A program made the translations under genes and the position numbers. Shown piece by piece: positions 24,495-37,628 of a DNA stretch of 64,000 nucleotides. The DNA lies in assembly GCF_021155765.1 (NCBI RefSeq), contig NC_060108.1:15401025-15465024 (forward strand), written 5' to 3'. Position 1 is the stretch's first letter. Each line of letters opens with the position of its first letter. Below the pieces are notes generated by a model. It worked only from the letters and a program-made list of their open reading frames with translations, was not told the origin of the DNA and searched no databases. The stretch is from Diprion similis (Eukaryota; Arthropoda; Insecta; Hymenoptera; Diprionidae).

Positions 24495-27400
24495 TAGACG
24501 GCATCGGGGAAACTGTCTTTTATACTGCGACCTCCACCGCGGGCTTCGCTAACGACGAGCCATTTCCGGTCACCGTTCTTTTCTCCCACCGATTTTTCTT
24601 CACTGCACAGGGCGACCGATTTCCGGACATCGAAAACGTTCCGTCGATCGGAAGTCATGTTCAGATGATTCAAAGACTTCGTGCTGCATCCAATTAAGAT
24701 TCTTTTCTTTTTTTTATCAACGCGAATCTTGGCGATGTGAAAATGTGGATGGATTTCAAAGATCGTGAATTGATATATCAAGGAAATCTACACTTCCAAA
24801 GGAATATACGCGAATACCCAATGCTTCAGGTTTTCGAAAAGTTGAAGAATGTACGATCCATGTCGAAGCGACATTCATCGCGATAAAAGATCTCGAGTCG
24901 CTGTTCGGAATGAGGCAGAGAAGTAGGAATAGAAGGAAAGATACGTAGCTGTATACAGAATAAACACCCGGCGGTGGCATAAATTGCGTTAAAACGCTTA
25001 CTCGATCAAGATTGATGAACCCCGAGTCGTTTATCTTTCCAGAGCGACTGCCACGACGCTGAGGATCCGGTGCGGTGGGGCTTATTGTTCGGAGATCGAC
25101 TACGGAAGCCGGAAATTCGATGCACAGTCGTTCTTCACAGTGTGCTATATGGCACAGCTAGCGTAACGCAACGGAACCCGGGCTTATGCCAATATAAGCC
25201 TCCGCATGCATTTTCCCTCGCAGTTTTTCAGGGAGTGCAACGAAGCGCGCGAAATATCGAAATTTCCGAGAGTAACGCGAACTTTGAAAATGAATATATC
25301 CTTTATTGAAAGACATGACGGTTTCCAAAGAAGTTGATCCATGATGATAGCCACTAACTCACTTACTTTCACAGTTAAAGAAGTGAAACTTGTCTAATTC
25401 ACTGTAATAAAAATTGTCCACAAGATTTTCCAAGCCTCTGCAGAGTATCTATTCTTATCCGCGCTGCTGAATAATCAAGGTGTAGAAAAGCCTGACCTCA
25501 AAAGCTCGGCGATTAGATGCCGCAGCTATGACTGGAATAAAAGGCGCCTGATTCGCTACCACGATGTATACGATGTAGTTGTATTATCGATCACTCGAGA
25601 CACGATTCCATAAGAGAAGCCCTCGATATCATATCTTACGTGACACACATATCTGGCTATTTTCCAACACGGTCTCCGTGACGAATGACGAGTATTGCGA
25701 GTATAGTGCTTTATATATTTTATTGCGTATCCACCTAGTATTCATTCACGTACATATCTGTTTATTCCACGTTGAATTATCGTGTGTTACGAAAAAACAC
25801 GTTGTGATACTTGTGAGAGAATGGAATTTTGATCTAAGACACCACTTGCTGGGATAATTTCGAAATATTTCATTTCCTTTCTACTTGTTATTGTTTTTTC
25901 TTATTTTCTTTCAGTTTTCCGCACAGTCTCGAGCAGCGGCACGTCTCTAATCCAAGTACCACTAGCCACGGAGTCGGAGGGTAAAAATTTGTCGTTCCAT
26001 CTTTTACCCGCCAGAGGCAACGTTGCGGAGACATTAAAGGTAACTTTTAAAATTACCTCGAAGGTTCTCAAGACGCGCAGAAGATAATGATATAGCTTAT
26101 TACGCAAGGAGCCTCGAGGAGTCTTTAGTTTCGACTAAAAACCTTGGCGCGTTGGAATTTACACTGCGTGGCTATCGTACTTAGATCAGCGCATAATAAT
26201 TTCATACAAAGCACTTGTATAAGACTAGCTGAAAAATTATTGAACTTGTTTCGCAGATTGAGAACAAGAAACGCAAATCGTTGAAAATTATTGGAATAAA
26301 AATCTTCACGCGAAAATATATAAACTCCGAGTATCTGGGTAAAATGACACTATTCTGAAGGTGTGCAAGTATCCTTGTAGAATTCTGCTTTTTTCGATAT
26401 TAACAATTCTAGTTACATCCCAAATTTCCATAAAATTAAATAACTTAAGCTGTACAGTAACGAAACATTCTGATCACGGATTATATTTATATCCACGCTA
26501 TCTTAATTGGTGTGGGACTGCAGCTGGGATGGTGATCACCATTTTGTGTTTTCGTTCAGAGCCATGGATGAATTATAACAGTATATGGACACTCGAGCTC
26601 TGAACGGTGAGACAAATTCTTTTTATTCGCGATTTATTTGCAGCTGATATATCTGCTTTTGATACATGCATCGCTATAGTTTATGCACAATAAACCTACT
26701 GAACTGTTGATTGATATACGATGTTGATTTTGCTTTGTGAATGACTCATTCAATTGCAACCGCGGTTTAATATCGTCCACGTGGGAAAACCTGTTGTGGC
26801 AGTTTCCAGTTCACCGGACTGTGTTTTGCGTATTTTTGAAATATCATATGTATTTGGTTACTTGAATACTAAAAATACACAGTCAAACTATTTCACCCGT
26901 TTTTCCACTCCTCTCAAAAAGACGGACGCTCCGTTTTTAACACTCGAGAACCCCACACCGCGAGTCAATTAAAATACCCGATTAGATAACAAATGTTAAT
27001 GAACCGAAGGGCTGATATCCGAGCAATAAAAATTTTACGGAAATCGGAGATAACGTCAGTCTAAAGTTTCGGCCTCGTAAAGGGTTATCACTATCAGAGA
27101 GCTAATTCCACTGATAAATCCATTTTCAAATCGCATAAATTACTTCCCCGATATGACAAACGTATAATCACAATCCAACTCTCGCCAGTATCTGAAAATT
27201 ACTCGGTACTCTCCAGAAACAGTCTCAAAATTCGGTAAGACTTGGGTCGAATAGCAAAAATATTAAATGAAAAGCAAAAAAACGAGAACAAATAATAGAA
27301 TAACTGCGTAAATTATGTATTATTATGAGTTTGCGTTGTGATGGGATATTGACAAGAGAAAAATTTTTTTAGACTAAAGTTAATTGGATAGATATATTTG

Positions 27401-29995
27401 TTATCAGTTCTCTTCCATCATTTCGGGCTAATTTCTTTTCAGATCGTAGCTCGGTATTTCATTAACTTTGCAGGGCCAAGCTTTCTGCCAAACAAAAAGA
27501 GATCTGAAAGCCCGTAAAGCCCGGAGGAGGGGAAGGGGGAGGGACCGTAAAGAGCGAATCTTCCGAGAAATATTTTTCGGCTGTGGCGACGCGAAAACAC
27601 CTCTCCAGAATTTCTTAATGCTTCAGTTACCGTAAATTCCCGTCCTATCTCTCGCCCCCTCCCCCTCCCTTTCGCCTTTCCATCCCCCCATCGGCCCTTC
27701 TCTTCTCTCTTTCCAAGGCAATTAAAACGGAGACACAGTTCGGTCGTTAGAGCACGAGGAAAAATTCGAGCCAAAAATCTGAACTTTATCTTACGAGATT
27801 CTTTAAACCAGACTGCAAAACGTGCGGAAATAATTAAATATTAGCTCGAGACAAGAAGTAGTTTCCCCTGTGCTTAAAGATGTATGAAGAGTAGATGAAA
27901 AATATCTAAGGAATGACTTTTTATTTCAGCATGGGAAGTGTGATTTTCGAACGATTTATTTATATAATATTTATAAAATATTAAAGTAAATTGTTAAAAC
28001 GGATAAATTTTTTTAGTTTAAGGTGAAAATATCTGTTTTATTATGATCGTGTGGTGAAATTGCTGGTTGAATTTGACAGGAGTTTTTACAGCTGGCGGTG
28101 ATGATAGGATAGTGTGACGACGCCGCGGTTCAGTTTAGGGTGCGAGATTCGTCTCGAGAGTAAAAGGACAGTAAAATCTTGATGATCGATTTAACGACGA
28201 TTGAAGAACGACGAATCGTTTGGTATCCGCGGCCGCTCACCCCCCTCCCCCGGAGTCTCAAGAATCTCCAAAAGCATTCGGGCGACGCCCCGCGAACGAT
28301 AAATCGGAAATACTGCTGCCGGAACGGTCATTTCTTCACAGTTAGAAGAAATAAATTTACCTCGACTGAGAAAATGCACGGGAACACCCCCAGCGAGCGA
28401 CAAAGAAGCGCGACGCGCACTTTAGACTTTTTTCAGATCTGCAGACAATATCGTTCCTGCGTTTGAACTGCAAGTACGTACTTGAACGACGACTGATGCT
28501 TCCCTTTCCACACGTGGGGTGTACACGTTTCGTGCTTCTGCTAGTACACTGGCGATTTTTCCATCCCTCGAAACGTGCAATGTTCTTCAGTTTATCGCAA
28601 CAACTTCACCGACTGTGGGAAGGAAGACTTAAGAGTTTCTTATCCGTTGTCGGGTGTTGGGAGGGGGGGAAAAACCTAGTTTAACCAAGTTATTTTCTTA
28701 ATCTATCCTTTATTATAGTTATTGAGAGAAATGACAATCTTTACATGTATAATTGTTCTCTTTCTATAATAAATGAATAAAAATTTTATGGATCTTCATT
28801 TTTCTAATCCGCATATATACAATATGTACAATGTACATATACATATACTTACACGACGTGTGCCGTGAAAAGCGTGTCGTCCACGCATACGCGGTGTGGG
28901 GATCTGCATTGCCCTCGACAAATCATGCCCACCGTAGAAATCACCCCCCAGTCCCGAACCCCGGGTGTTCATAGCCGAGCCCAGATTATACGAGATCGCG
29001 TCGCGGCGCCATAGAGTACAGTTCACGGTGTGTGCGGATGTGCAGAGAAGGGTGGGCGGACATTACGTATGTACATACCTACCGACTGTCCTACGGTCAA
29101 TGGACCCGTTGCGTCACGGGCAGCCCCTAATTAATTACATTGGTTTTGTTCCCCGCAGGCTTCGCGCAGTCCGCGAGGAGGAAAAGGGGTGGCCCAGGGT
29201 ATTAGTTCTAGCGGTTTGGTAGCCGGGCGACAACCCTGGCAGAGCTGCGAGGACTTTACTTTTCGATAGAACTCGCGCAGGACCTGCGAGGGGACGAGGA
29301 CGAGGCAAAGTGAGATAGAATCGGCACCTGCATGTATACAAGGTGGGTATGTAGGTGATACTTTGCCCTCTGATACCATTGTTATTTCAGCCAACCCTCT
29401 CAATTCCATTCGAGAAGGTGGTGGAAACCGCGGCAGAGATTCTCTTATGTTTTATCGCGCGTATTTTCCAATCGATTTGCGGGACTGTAAGGAAAGAATT
29501 TTCATCCCCCCGCGAATGATCGTCGCATATGGAATAAGGTATACATCTAGAGATGTGTCTTGACTTATTGTTTTCCTGCTTGTACGGACGCGACTTGCAT
29601 CTAGATTTCTACGAAGAATTGTAAAAACGCAGAGTTCGTACGATACTTGGAATCTCAGTTCTCTGACTTTTCCAGATATTTCAGGCTGTGATAGTAGGAT
29701 TTTTCCTTTCAAAGTAACCTTTCAAAAAATATGCCGCTGATTAATGACAATTTCTTCAGGCATTAATACTAATACCTTCGATATAATCTGGTAACTATTT
29801 TACTACCTGACTATCAATTTACAAACAACATTCTGCGATTTTCCATAAGAAAAAAATTAAAGAAAGTTTGGTAATAAGTAATATACATAGAATGTGTGAA
29901 GTCGTGCGACGAAACAAAATATTAAATGCAATTTCTTATTTTAATATCGATAGTAACTTTCTATAAAAACTCGAAATTCCAGTCTTATTTTCGAA

Positions 29996-30060
29996 ATCCC
30001 CTAACTTTTCCCTGAGATTTCCCGGTTTCCCAGGTTTTCCCAATGCGTACGAACCCTGAA
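29996..30060. repeat. Fragment of the CCAGGTTTTCC dispersed repeat
   Basis: Carries TTTTCCCTGAGATTTCCCGG, then CCCAGGTTTTCCCAATGCG and ACCCTGAA, in the same motif order as the right end of the copy at 16330-16610. Confidence 0.5.
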
Positions 30061-33000
30061 ACTATTCCCAAGTCCTAGCGTGAATCTTTATTTAAAAAAT
30101 TCATCAGCAGCTTCTTTCGACATATTCTTTTGTTATAAAACTATTTCATCGATTAAAAATTGAATTAAATTATACAATCGTATAAACCGATAACAAAATA
30201 CTTTGTTGTATGTGCGGTTGGTAACGAAAGTGTAATCTTCTGTAATGAAAGTGCTGGGATGAAAAATAATGAAAAATTTAAATTAAATGAAATAGCATGT
30301 AAATGAATAATATTTGGTAAAATATATATACCGCGATGAAACGACAACTTTTACCTTGTTAAACTTTTTTTTTGGTTCACTCGCGCGAAACACTCTCCCT
30401 CTTTTTATCAACAGAAATTGTTTTTACTGGTCCAAGTTAAATATTATCACAATCCAACTTTGTTGAACAGATAAAATTACGTAACCCCTTCGAGGATAAA
30501 CACCTGCCTTGCACATAAACCGTTTCACAAAATCAAAGAAAGTAGATGGATATACGTATACGTGTACCTGGTTAAATTAAAAGATCATTCCACACGTTGC
30601 CAGATTCGTTCATGGCGATTTCATTGAATTCGTATAAATTAGCTTCGTTCATTGAATTAACAATGTAAGCTGTATTTCGATCAATTACCTAAATTTAAAA
30701 TACGGATAACAAGAAAAAATATGATATCGCGGTTGATTCGGGATTTAATATTAAATTTCTGTACAGACGAGATATTTTTTACATCCGGTAGAGAGTATAA
30801 TTGGACCGCCGAGTAAGGCATAAAATATTTTGTCGAGTCGAATAAAATTTTCTCCTTCCAAGCACAGCAAACAAAGTGGACGAGGAGAAACGGGAAAAAA
30901 GAAAGATTTCCTCTGCAATTTATTATTATTTACAATCGATGCATCCTGCACAAGATTCTGACTGACGTTATGCAGACGCTTACGTATCGTGTATGTATAT
31001 TATATACGTTATATGTATTATATAGCGACATAGCTGTCTGATATTCGAATAGATGCTGAACAGGCTGAGAAGAAGAGATGAGGAATGAAAGGTGAAAAGT
31101 AAGGAGAGTATAAGGTACCGGGACAGTATTCGCGAAGAGAAAGCAGTACACGGCTAAATCTCGAGTTTTATATCAGAGGAGAATGAGGCCAGCTTATTGT
31201 CTCAGAAAGTTCTCTCGACGATGAAGAAAGATGGAAATAACAAATATGTATAACATCGAGAGCCGACTGTTCCGAATCCTCTATTTCTATAAGATAAAAT
31301 ACCGATTCCTACGTGCGTACACACAAATACAATGTCTGTTGAATTTGCCAAATTTGGCAATTAAATATGGCGAAAGAAATGTTTTTTTGATAACGACATT
31401 TGGTTCAACGAAATTGCGATCTGAATAATAATTTGTGTTGTTTTTTTTTTATTCTTGTATGTGCGTGTGTACATGTGTATGATGATAAAAAAATTTCTTG
31501 CACCCTTCTTGCATTACTTCTTATTCTATCGAAAATCTAACCGTTTTCGATCGTTTGAAACCAGGCTTGAACGAAGCCTTTGTTAAATCGAAATCATGTG
31601 TGAAAAAAAGGGAAGTAAAATAGTAATAAGCAAGAGCGAGTTTAGGATGAGAAGGAGAAGGGTACGTATGGGTACCCGGGCATCAGACAAGAAGATGGAA
31701 ATAGTTTGTGGATCCCACGTAATTTCGCAATTGCTTAATCCCCAAGAACTTTGGCCAAAGTAAACATAGTTAAGTTGGGGGTTCTGCCTGCCTCCCACTC
31801 TCACTCCTCCCCCCCCCCTCGCGCCTCCTACCGGGCGTTGTGCACACAGATCACGGGTACTTTTCCTTCTCTTCCGGATAAATTCCGGGAAAAGAAAGAG
31901 CCGGTTGCACCTGCAGACCGAGAGTAGTTTCTCTCGACGTTTGTTCACAACATGCCGGACGCAAATCACACTTGTGTAATTGCGATGCCTCAACTTAAAC
32001 TTTTCAAAGGCTACCTGCGCTGTTATCTCGCGAAACTCAAAGCAGCCCCTAAATTCGTACATGCTTTGATTTTCTTCAGTTTCGCAGAAAGAAACTGTCC
32101 TCAAGTTGAAAATTGACAAATGAAGGAAAATCTGTACGGTATTATATCGTATGTGCAGATTTTGTCATATTCGCGAAATTTTAAAAGCATGTAAAGATAT
32201 TTCAACGGAATTGAGAAACATATTTTTTAAGACCTAACTGAAAATATCTCGTTTTTGAAAAATATACGGAGTAATGCATCTTTCTCTGAGTTTAGTTAAA
32301 CTTTTATAATGAAACATGTCAGATCACCCAACGATAAATTGAAAACACGATGCATTCAACACATTACAAAATAATATGAACGTAACTCATAATTTTCCTT
32401 GATAATAATTTCTATATCTATATTGAATAAAATCTAAAGAAGCGATAAAAATCATTAATACAGCGCAATTGATGTGTCAATATTACGATAATCAAAAATC
32501 CAAAATTTATTATCAAAAAAGAAAAAGTGTAAGGCATAATATATCCTATGAAACCAAAGGCACTACATAGGTTACAGCTCGAAGATTCGACTAAGGGTTG
32601 AAAGAATTTTGGAGAAGTGAGTTTTCAACGCGTCGACGTCGAGGGTTTCAGGCGTCTTCGTGAATTGAGGAACGGCTGTATCAAAGTTGGCGCGATCACG
32701 ACCCCGTGCACAAGTAGGCATAAAGTATGCACGAAATCGCGCCCCATATTCTGTCTGAAGTTGGAGGAGAGCGCCGCAAAGCCCAAACGAATTCTTCGAG
32801 GTCTGAAAACCGAGCCTGGGGGATGCCGACGTTTTCGTTAGGAGGCTTATCGCAAATGCCAGGAAAAGTTTCACACCGCACGCCGAGGCAAAACTGTCCA
32901 TACGAATACCTGTGTGCGTATATACTATATATATATAAATATATACATATTTTGTAACGTTGTAAAGCACACTATATATCAAGATGCGAAAAAGGGTGGC

Positions 33001-33800
33001 GAATCGATCTGACACCTGATATATGTACCTGCAAGTGAAAATGATATTTTCTCCCTTCCCAAAGAGAAAAGTGCGAGATATTTTTTAAATTGTCAGCCAA
33101 GTTTTTTCTGTTTGTTTGTTTTTTTTTTGTTTTTTTTTTTGATGATAGTGAGACGTTACAAAAACACTGTACGATTTTCTCTGAGGAATGAACGCGTAAC
33201 TAACATGGAAGGTTATACGTCAAGTTTCGTAACAAACAATTTAACAACGCCAATCCCCCCGCCGGAGATGCAGGGGCGAGATGGGGTTGAGCCGCAGGGA
33301 AGAATGGCTTACATGAGCCTTGGAAATTTTGTACGGCAACTTGTGTACTTTTAGGAGTTACAAGCTGCAAACACAGTCTGCCGAGTATGTAAGCAATGAA
33401 TTTATCGATAGCAGCTAATTTTTTTGACGACAATATTTGGGGTTTTATCCTGAGAAATAATTACATCGTTTTATGCAGATTACGTATTTTCGACGAAAAA
33501 AACCTGCAGCTCGAAGATAACAATGTTAATGAAAATATCCCCTGTTTCGTAGGGTAAACGATTCTTTTCCGAGAAGTTGGCACCCCTAAGAAATGAACGT
33601 CAATCAATTTGGAACACGCAGCGAAACCCACGGGATCCTGATCGAGAAATGAACAATCGCTTATTATCATAACATTGGAATAATTATACCTGAAAAAGTG
33701 AAGTAGGTGTTTCCAGAAAGTATTTCGTAGATGATAAAACTGAAATTAATTACCCGCGAACCCTTGAAAAGGATATAAGAAAATGGCGTAAATAATCTTT

Positions 33801-33856
33801 ACCCTGTAGTTTTCCCTGAAATTTCAGTATTTTCCCCAACGGAGGCAGAAACTCTG
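33801..33856. repeat. Weak fragment of the CCAGGTTTTCC dispersed repeat
   Basis: Carries TTTTCCCTGAAATTTCAGTA and TTTTCCCCAACGG. It is more diverged than the copies at 16330-16610 and 29996-30060, so membership is tentative. Confidence 0.3.
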
Positions 33857-34613
33857 TAACATATTCGAAGTGTTTTGAATAAAGCAGTAAAGCTTTTGGA
33901 TCAGCCTATAATCGAAGAGACTTTCGTCCTTTCTTCACGACTTGCAGGGTGAGCTGATAGGGTCCTTTTATTTTAACAACGACTAACGGCCTATATGTGA
34001 AACCCCCTGCGATTCCCTTCTTCCTTTCCATTTCCTTTTTTTTCCTCTCTCCCTCTATTTCCGTCTCGTTTCTTGGCAGAGCGTGGCAGGCCGCAGGGAG
34101 GCGACGAAGGTGTCTTCCTATCGTAAATAAGCGCCTTCCCACCCCCACGTATCGACTTCGGAGGGTCGGTTTTAACGCGAGCCAAATATTACCGGGCACG
34201 AAGTTCGCGACATAAGCAGCACCGCAATTCCCAACTCAGGCAACCTCGATTCCTTCACCAAATTTCACTCACAGACACACGCATGGACACAGCGATGCTA
34301 CACACGTTTTCGTGCATGCTCGTCTACGTAGGTATAGCCTGGGCAGGGTCGGTATCCTGCAGGAAGCTCCCGCAAGGAGCCGAGAGGAGAGCCAAAGAGG
34401 AAACGCCACGACGCGGTTGCTTCTGCCTCGTCTGCAGCAAGGGGAATACCCTCAACGTCAGCAAATATGTTTTATGGAAGGCGTCGCGGCGCCTATAAGC
34501 CATAAGTATATGCCTCCAATTTCAGGCTTCCGGGCCATTATACCGACGTGAGAATCGCCTCGCATAAATAATTTAATAACCGTTATGTTGTACATAAGCA
34601 AATAAATATATAA

Positions 34614-34622
<9 letters not shown>

Positions 34623-34662
<40 letters not shown>
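34623..34662. repeat. (AT)n microsatellite
   Basis: Twenty uninterrupted AT units, preceded by AAATATAT imperfect units from about 34604. Confidence 0.95.
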
Positions 34663-34667
<5 letters not shown>

Positions 34668-35854
34668 TGCATTATATGCATTACATGTATAGAGCAATAA
34701 TTTATTATTATACCCTATATCATCACTGTATAATACATCGACCCGCAAAGTTTATCGTTGAGTAATATTATTTATTGTGTAATATGCGTCAAGTATTTCT
34801 GAAAAATATCGGCATTAATTACATGCGCGTAATTGAGAATATAATAGACAAAAGGCAATAAATTACTGCTGAAATGAGACTGATTTGTGTTTTTTTTCTC
34901 GTGAAAATTTAAATTCCAATCGTGATAGTAGCTCGTATGTAAACACCTGCGCGAAATTCAGGAAAATCCTTGGCAGTCCTTTTCTGACTCCTGATACAGC
35001 CTATAAAATAGTATAAAAGAACGTCGTCGGTAGGTACTTGACAATATCGAATCGAGTGGAAGATTTTCCGGAATACTCGTGTATGTACATACATATGTGT
35101 AATATCGATGGATCCTTTCCTTTTGGGAAAGGTTTGATATTTCTTGCGCGCGTAGCTATTTGCGAGTCAGTCGTGTGTTTTTTTTCTTCATATTTTCCTC
35201 CTCGTTCGGCTATCTCGGCAAAGCTCGAGACTCGAGTCTCGTATTCGAAATGCCTACGAAGACGAGAGAAGTCGTCGTTGGCAGGGCTCAGCAATAAATC
35301 GACCCAAAGTTCGCCAGCAGTGATAATTTTTGTCGGAGTGCGTCAGTGGCAGACCCTCGCCTCAGCTCTCGTACCTATCATTCCTTTTCCGTCAAATTTG
35401 TCACCGCCAGAAGAGCAGACAAGGAGAGAGCCAAATAGCCAAAGAGTGAAAGAGCCAAAGTGCTCAAGAGAGAAGCTGCTGATGTCGCAATGAGATCGCC
35501 GGAAGGACAGATAGAGAGAAGAGGGCGAAGAAAAAGGAGAAGCTTACATCGATAGAACGGACGCTCGAGTACTGTATACATCTAGATGGATCGAGCCAAA
35601 CAGTTTTCGAGTAAAACTTTTTTTATGCATATTTTTTTTGTTACAGAATTCAATAATTTGCATCGACAGAAATATCGATCCGCATAACAAACTTCTGCTT
35701 GGAAATTTAACCGTGATTGAATGGTCTGGTGAATGATGCCAAAAAGAAAAGTTACAATTTATACAGAGAGTCATATTACATCGAACAGACGGGGGAAGCA
35801 ATATGCGTGAAGAATTGAAAGACAAAAGTTTAATGGTTGTAAGTTATTGAATGA

Positions 35855-35882
35855 CCCCCCCCCCCCCTCCCCCCTGCCCCCG
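35855..35882. repeat. Poly-C-rich tract
   Basis: Thirteen C at 35855-35867 followed by CCCCCC and CCCCC blocks. Potential i-motif or G-quadruplex on the opposite strand. Confidence 0.9.
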
Positions 35883-37556
35883 GGCATCCCGAACCTTCTT
35901 CCAACTCGGGTACGGAGGTCAGAGAAGTAATTAAGAAAGTTAGCTGTACAGCTTTCGCTCATTTTCATAATCACCACGATAATGGTATAAATTAACAGTT
36001 AGCGTAAATCAGGGATGTTTTTAAGTGGCTCGCCCGACACCGCCGACTCCAATATAATGTTCCTCGCACTTGGCACGCGTGCCTCTAATTCTCGATTCCA
36101 AATAGTGAGCTTTTTAATTTCAAAATTCCATATGCATGTGGGAAGAATAGAGAGAATTTGACCGCGGTGAGAGACGAACTCTGATGTAATATATTATATT
36201 AATCTACGTTTTATGCACACGACTTGATTTTTGAGAGGCAAAGCACGCGGCGGTTCGTCGCCGAATGTGCCTATTTACTCCTGAGGCAGTCTGGGCGACG
36301 TCGTGTTCCTGAATCTACAACCGCGACATGTAAGACGAGGAATCCCCTCGTCCTCTTTGATTAGGAATACGCAGCCGAGCTCCTTCGTCTCCGGCTCAGA
36401 CGGAATTCCATGGTAGTCTTAGACTTGCGAATTCGAAGCCGCCTAACGAATAACAAGATTAATTAGGACCCTCGCAAATGAGGACGAGGTCTTCGCTCCG
36501 CAAACACAACCGACGTTGCTGTAAGGTGGGTTACATGCGGGGGCAGTTATTCGTATACCTCGAGGTGTGCGAGGCACTTTCTTCTCTTTGCTGGTTTGTT
36601 ACACCACGACGAATTTCGGTGGAAATCTACGGATGTAAAATACGGTGGATGGAACATTTCCACTCACCTCAATCGACTTTTAAGACTAACGCCTACTTTT
36701 CGCTCTCTTTCTTTTACAAAGTCATGTTATAAAAAATCTAATTAGATTTTCAGTTTTTTCCGTCAAATCGTAATCATCATTCTGATTCAGCTACGAAATA
36801 TTCTTTCGGTTATTGATGACAGATACGTGGATAGAGAGATGTGCAGGTATAAAGAGAGAGGATGAAGATGAAAGGGTATAAAAGAAGTATATACAGTATA
36901 CGGGGAAAAGTGTTATTCCAGCCGCGATCTCGAGAGTAGTCCCTCTAAAATATTTTCCTGATAGGGGAAGGGATAATATATGTGCCGATATATCCTGATT
37001 GGAATCTTCGTAGTGATTCACCTACAGCGAAGCCCCCCACCTCGCCGTATCGAGGACGCGTATGTGTACCAACCAGCCAACGGAGCCCCGCCTTTCCCTC
37101 TTTTCCGTCCTCCCCCTCGGCCCCTCGCGCAAAACCGGGAGCATGTAATATATACCGGCGTATTCGCGAATCCGAGATAACCCGCGAGGCTATAACCTAT
37201 CCCATTTCCAAGCGTGAACGATAATTCTACGAAAATACCTGCGCCGCACCCCGTCGCCGTTTGTACGAGTATATGAGCGAATCGGTAAGCGAGCACTTTG
37301 CGTATCTTCGTATAGGTGGGTAGAAGGGTTACACACTTGCCTGAGTGAAAGGTGACGAGAATCGCGAGAGTGCACCATACCTAATTCGAATCTTGTGTAT
37401 ATGTAGAGGGAAAAGACAGAATGCGTACACTCCGTCACATTTTGATCGCGAGATTGTTTTTCTTTTTTCATCAACGTTCCGAAAAAAAGGCGCTTGAACC
37501 GTTGGTGAAATCACCCTTAATTATTATTCACAGTCAAGTATTATAGTTCCCCTAGG

Positions 37557-37628
37557 ATTTTTGGGATTACTGACTACGAATTTGAAATCAGTTTTTGAAC
37601 ATTCAAAATGGCTGATCTAATATGGAGG
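37557..37628 (+). repeat. Fourth copy of the 70-bp dispersed repeat
   Basis: Shows TTTTTGGGATTACTGACTACG, then AATTTGAAATCAG, ATTCAAAATGGCTGAT and TAATATGG in order, as in the cluster at 5465-5741. This copy retains the ATTCAAAATGG segment that is eroded in the first cluster. Confidence 0.6.

Larger units (their letters stand above)
22971..29995. other. Non-coding stretch, nothing assignable
   Basis: Includes the 26-base G tract (23509-23534) and a CA microsatellite (24466-24494). The frame at 26361-26603 is hydrophobic at its N-terminus but has no cleavage-site context, domain or splice support. The stretch from about 24560 to 29990 shows no repeat or exon that I can name. Confidence 0.5.
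30061..37556. other. Non-coding stretch with AT repeats and C-runs
   Basis: Holds a degraded dispersed repeat (33801-33856), an AT dinucleotide array (34623-34662) and a C-run (35855-35867). The longest frame in the first 40 kb lies here (31583-32119 minus, 178 codons), but it is low in complexity (Gly/Arg then Leu/Ile) and lacks any domain. Confidence 0.5.

Noticed and set aside
26361..26603. 80-codon frame with an N-terminal hydrophobic segment resembling a signal peptide
   Set aside because: No Kozak-like context, no domain, no neighbouring exon, and codon use looks like the surrounding non-coding DNA.
31583..32119. 178-codon minus-strand frame, the longest in the first 40 kb
   Set aside because: Its translation is low in complexity (Gly/Arg block, then Leu/Ile block), shows no domain, and lies over C-rich and simple sequence with no promoter or splice support.
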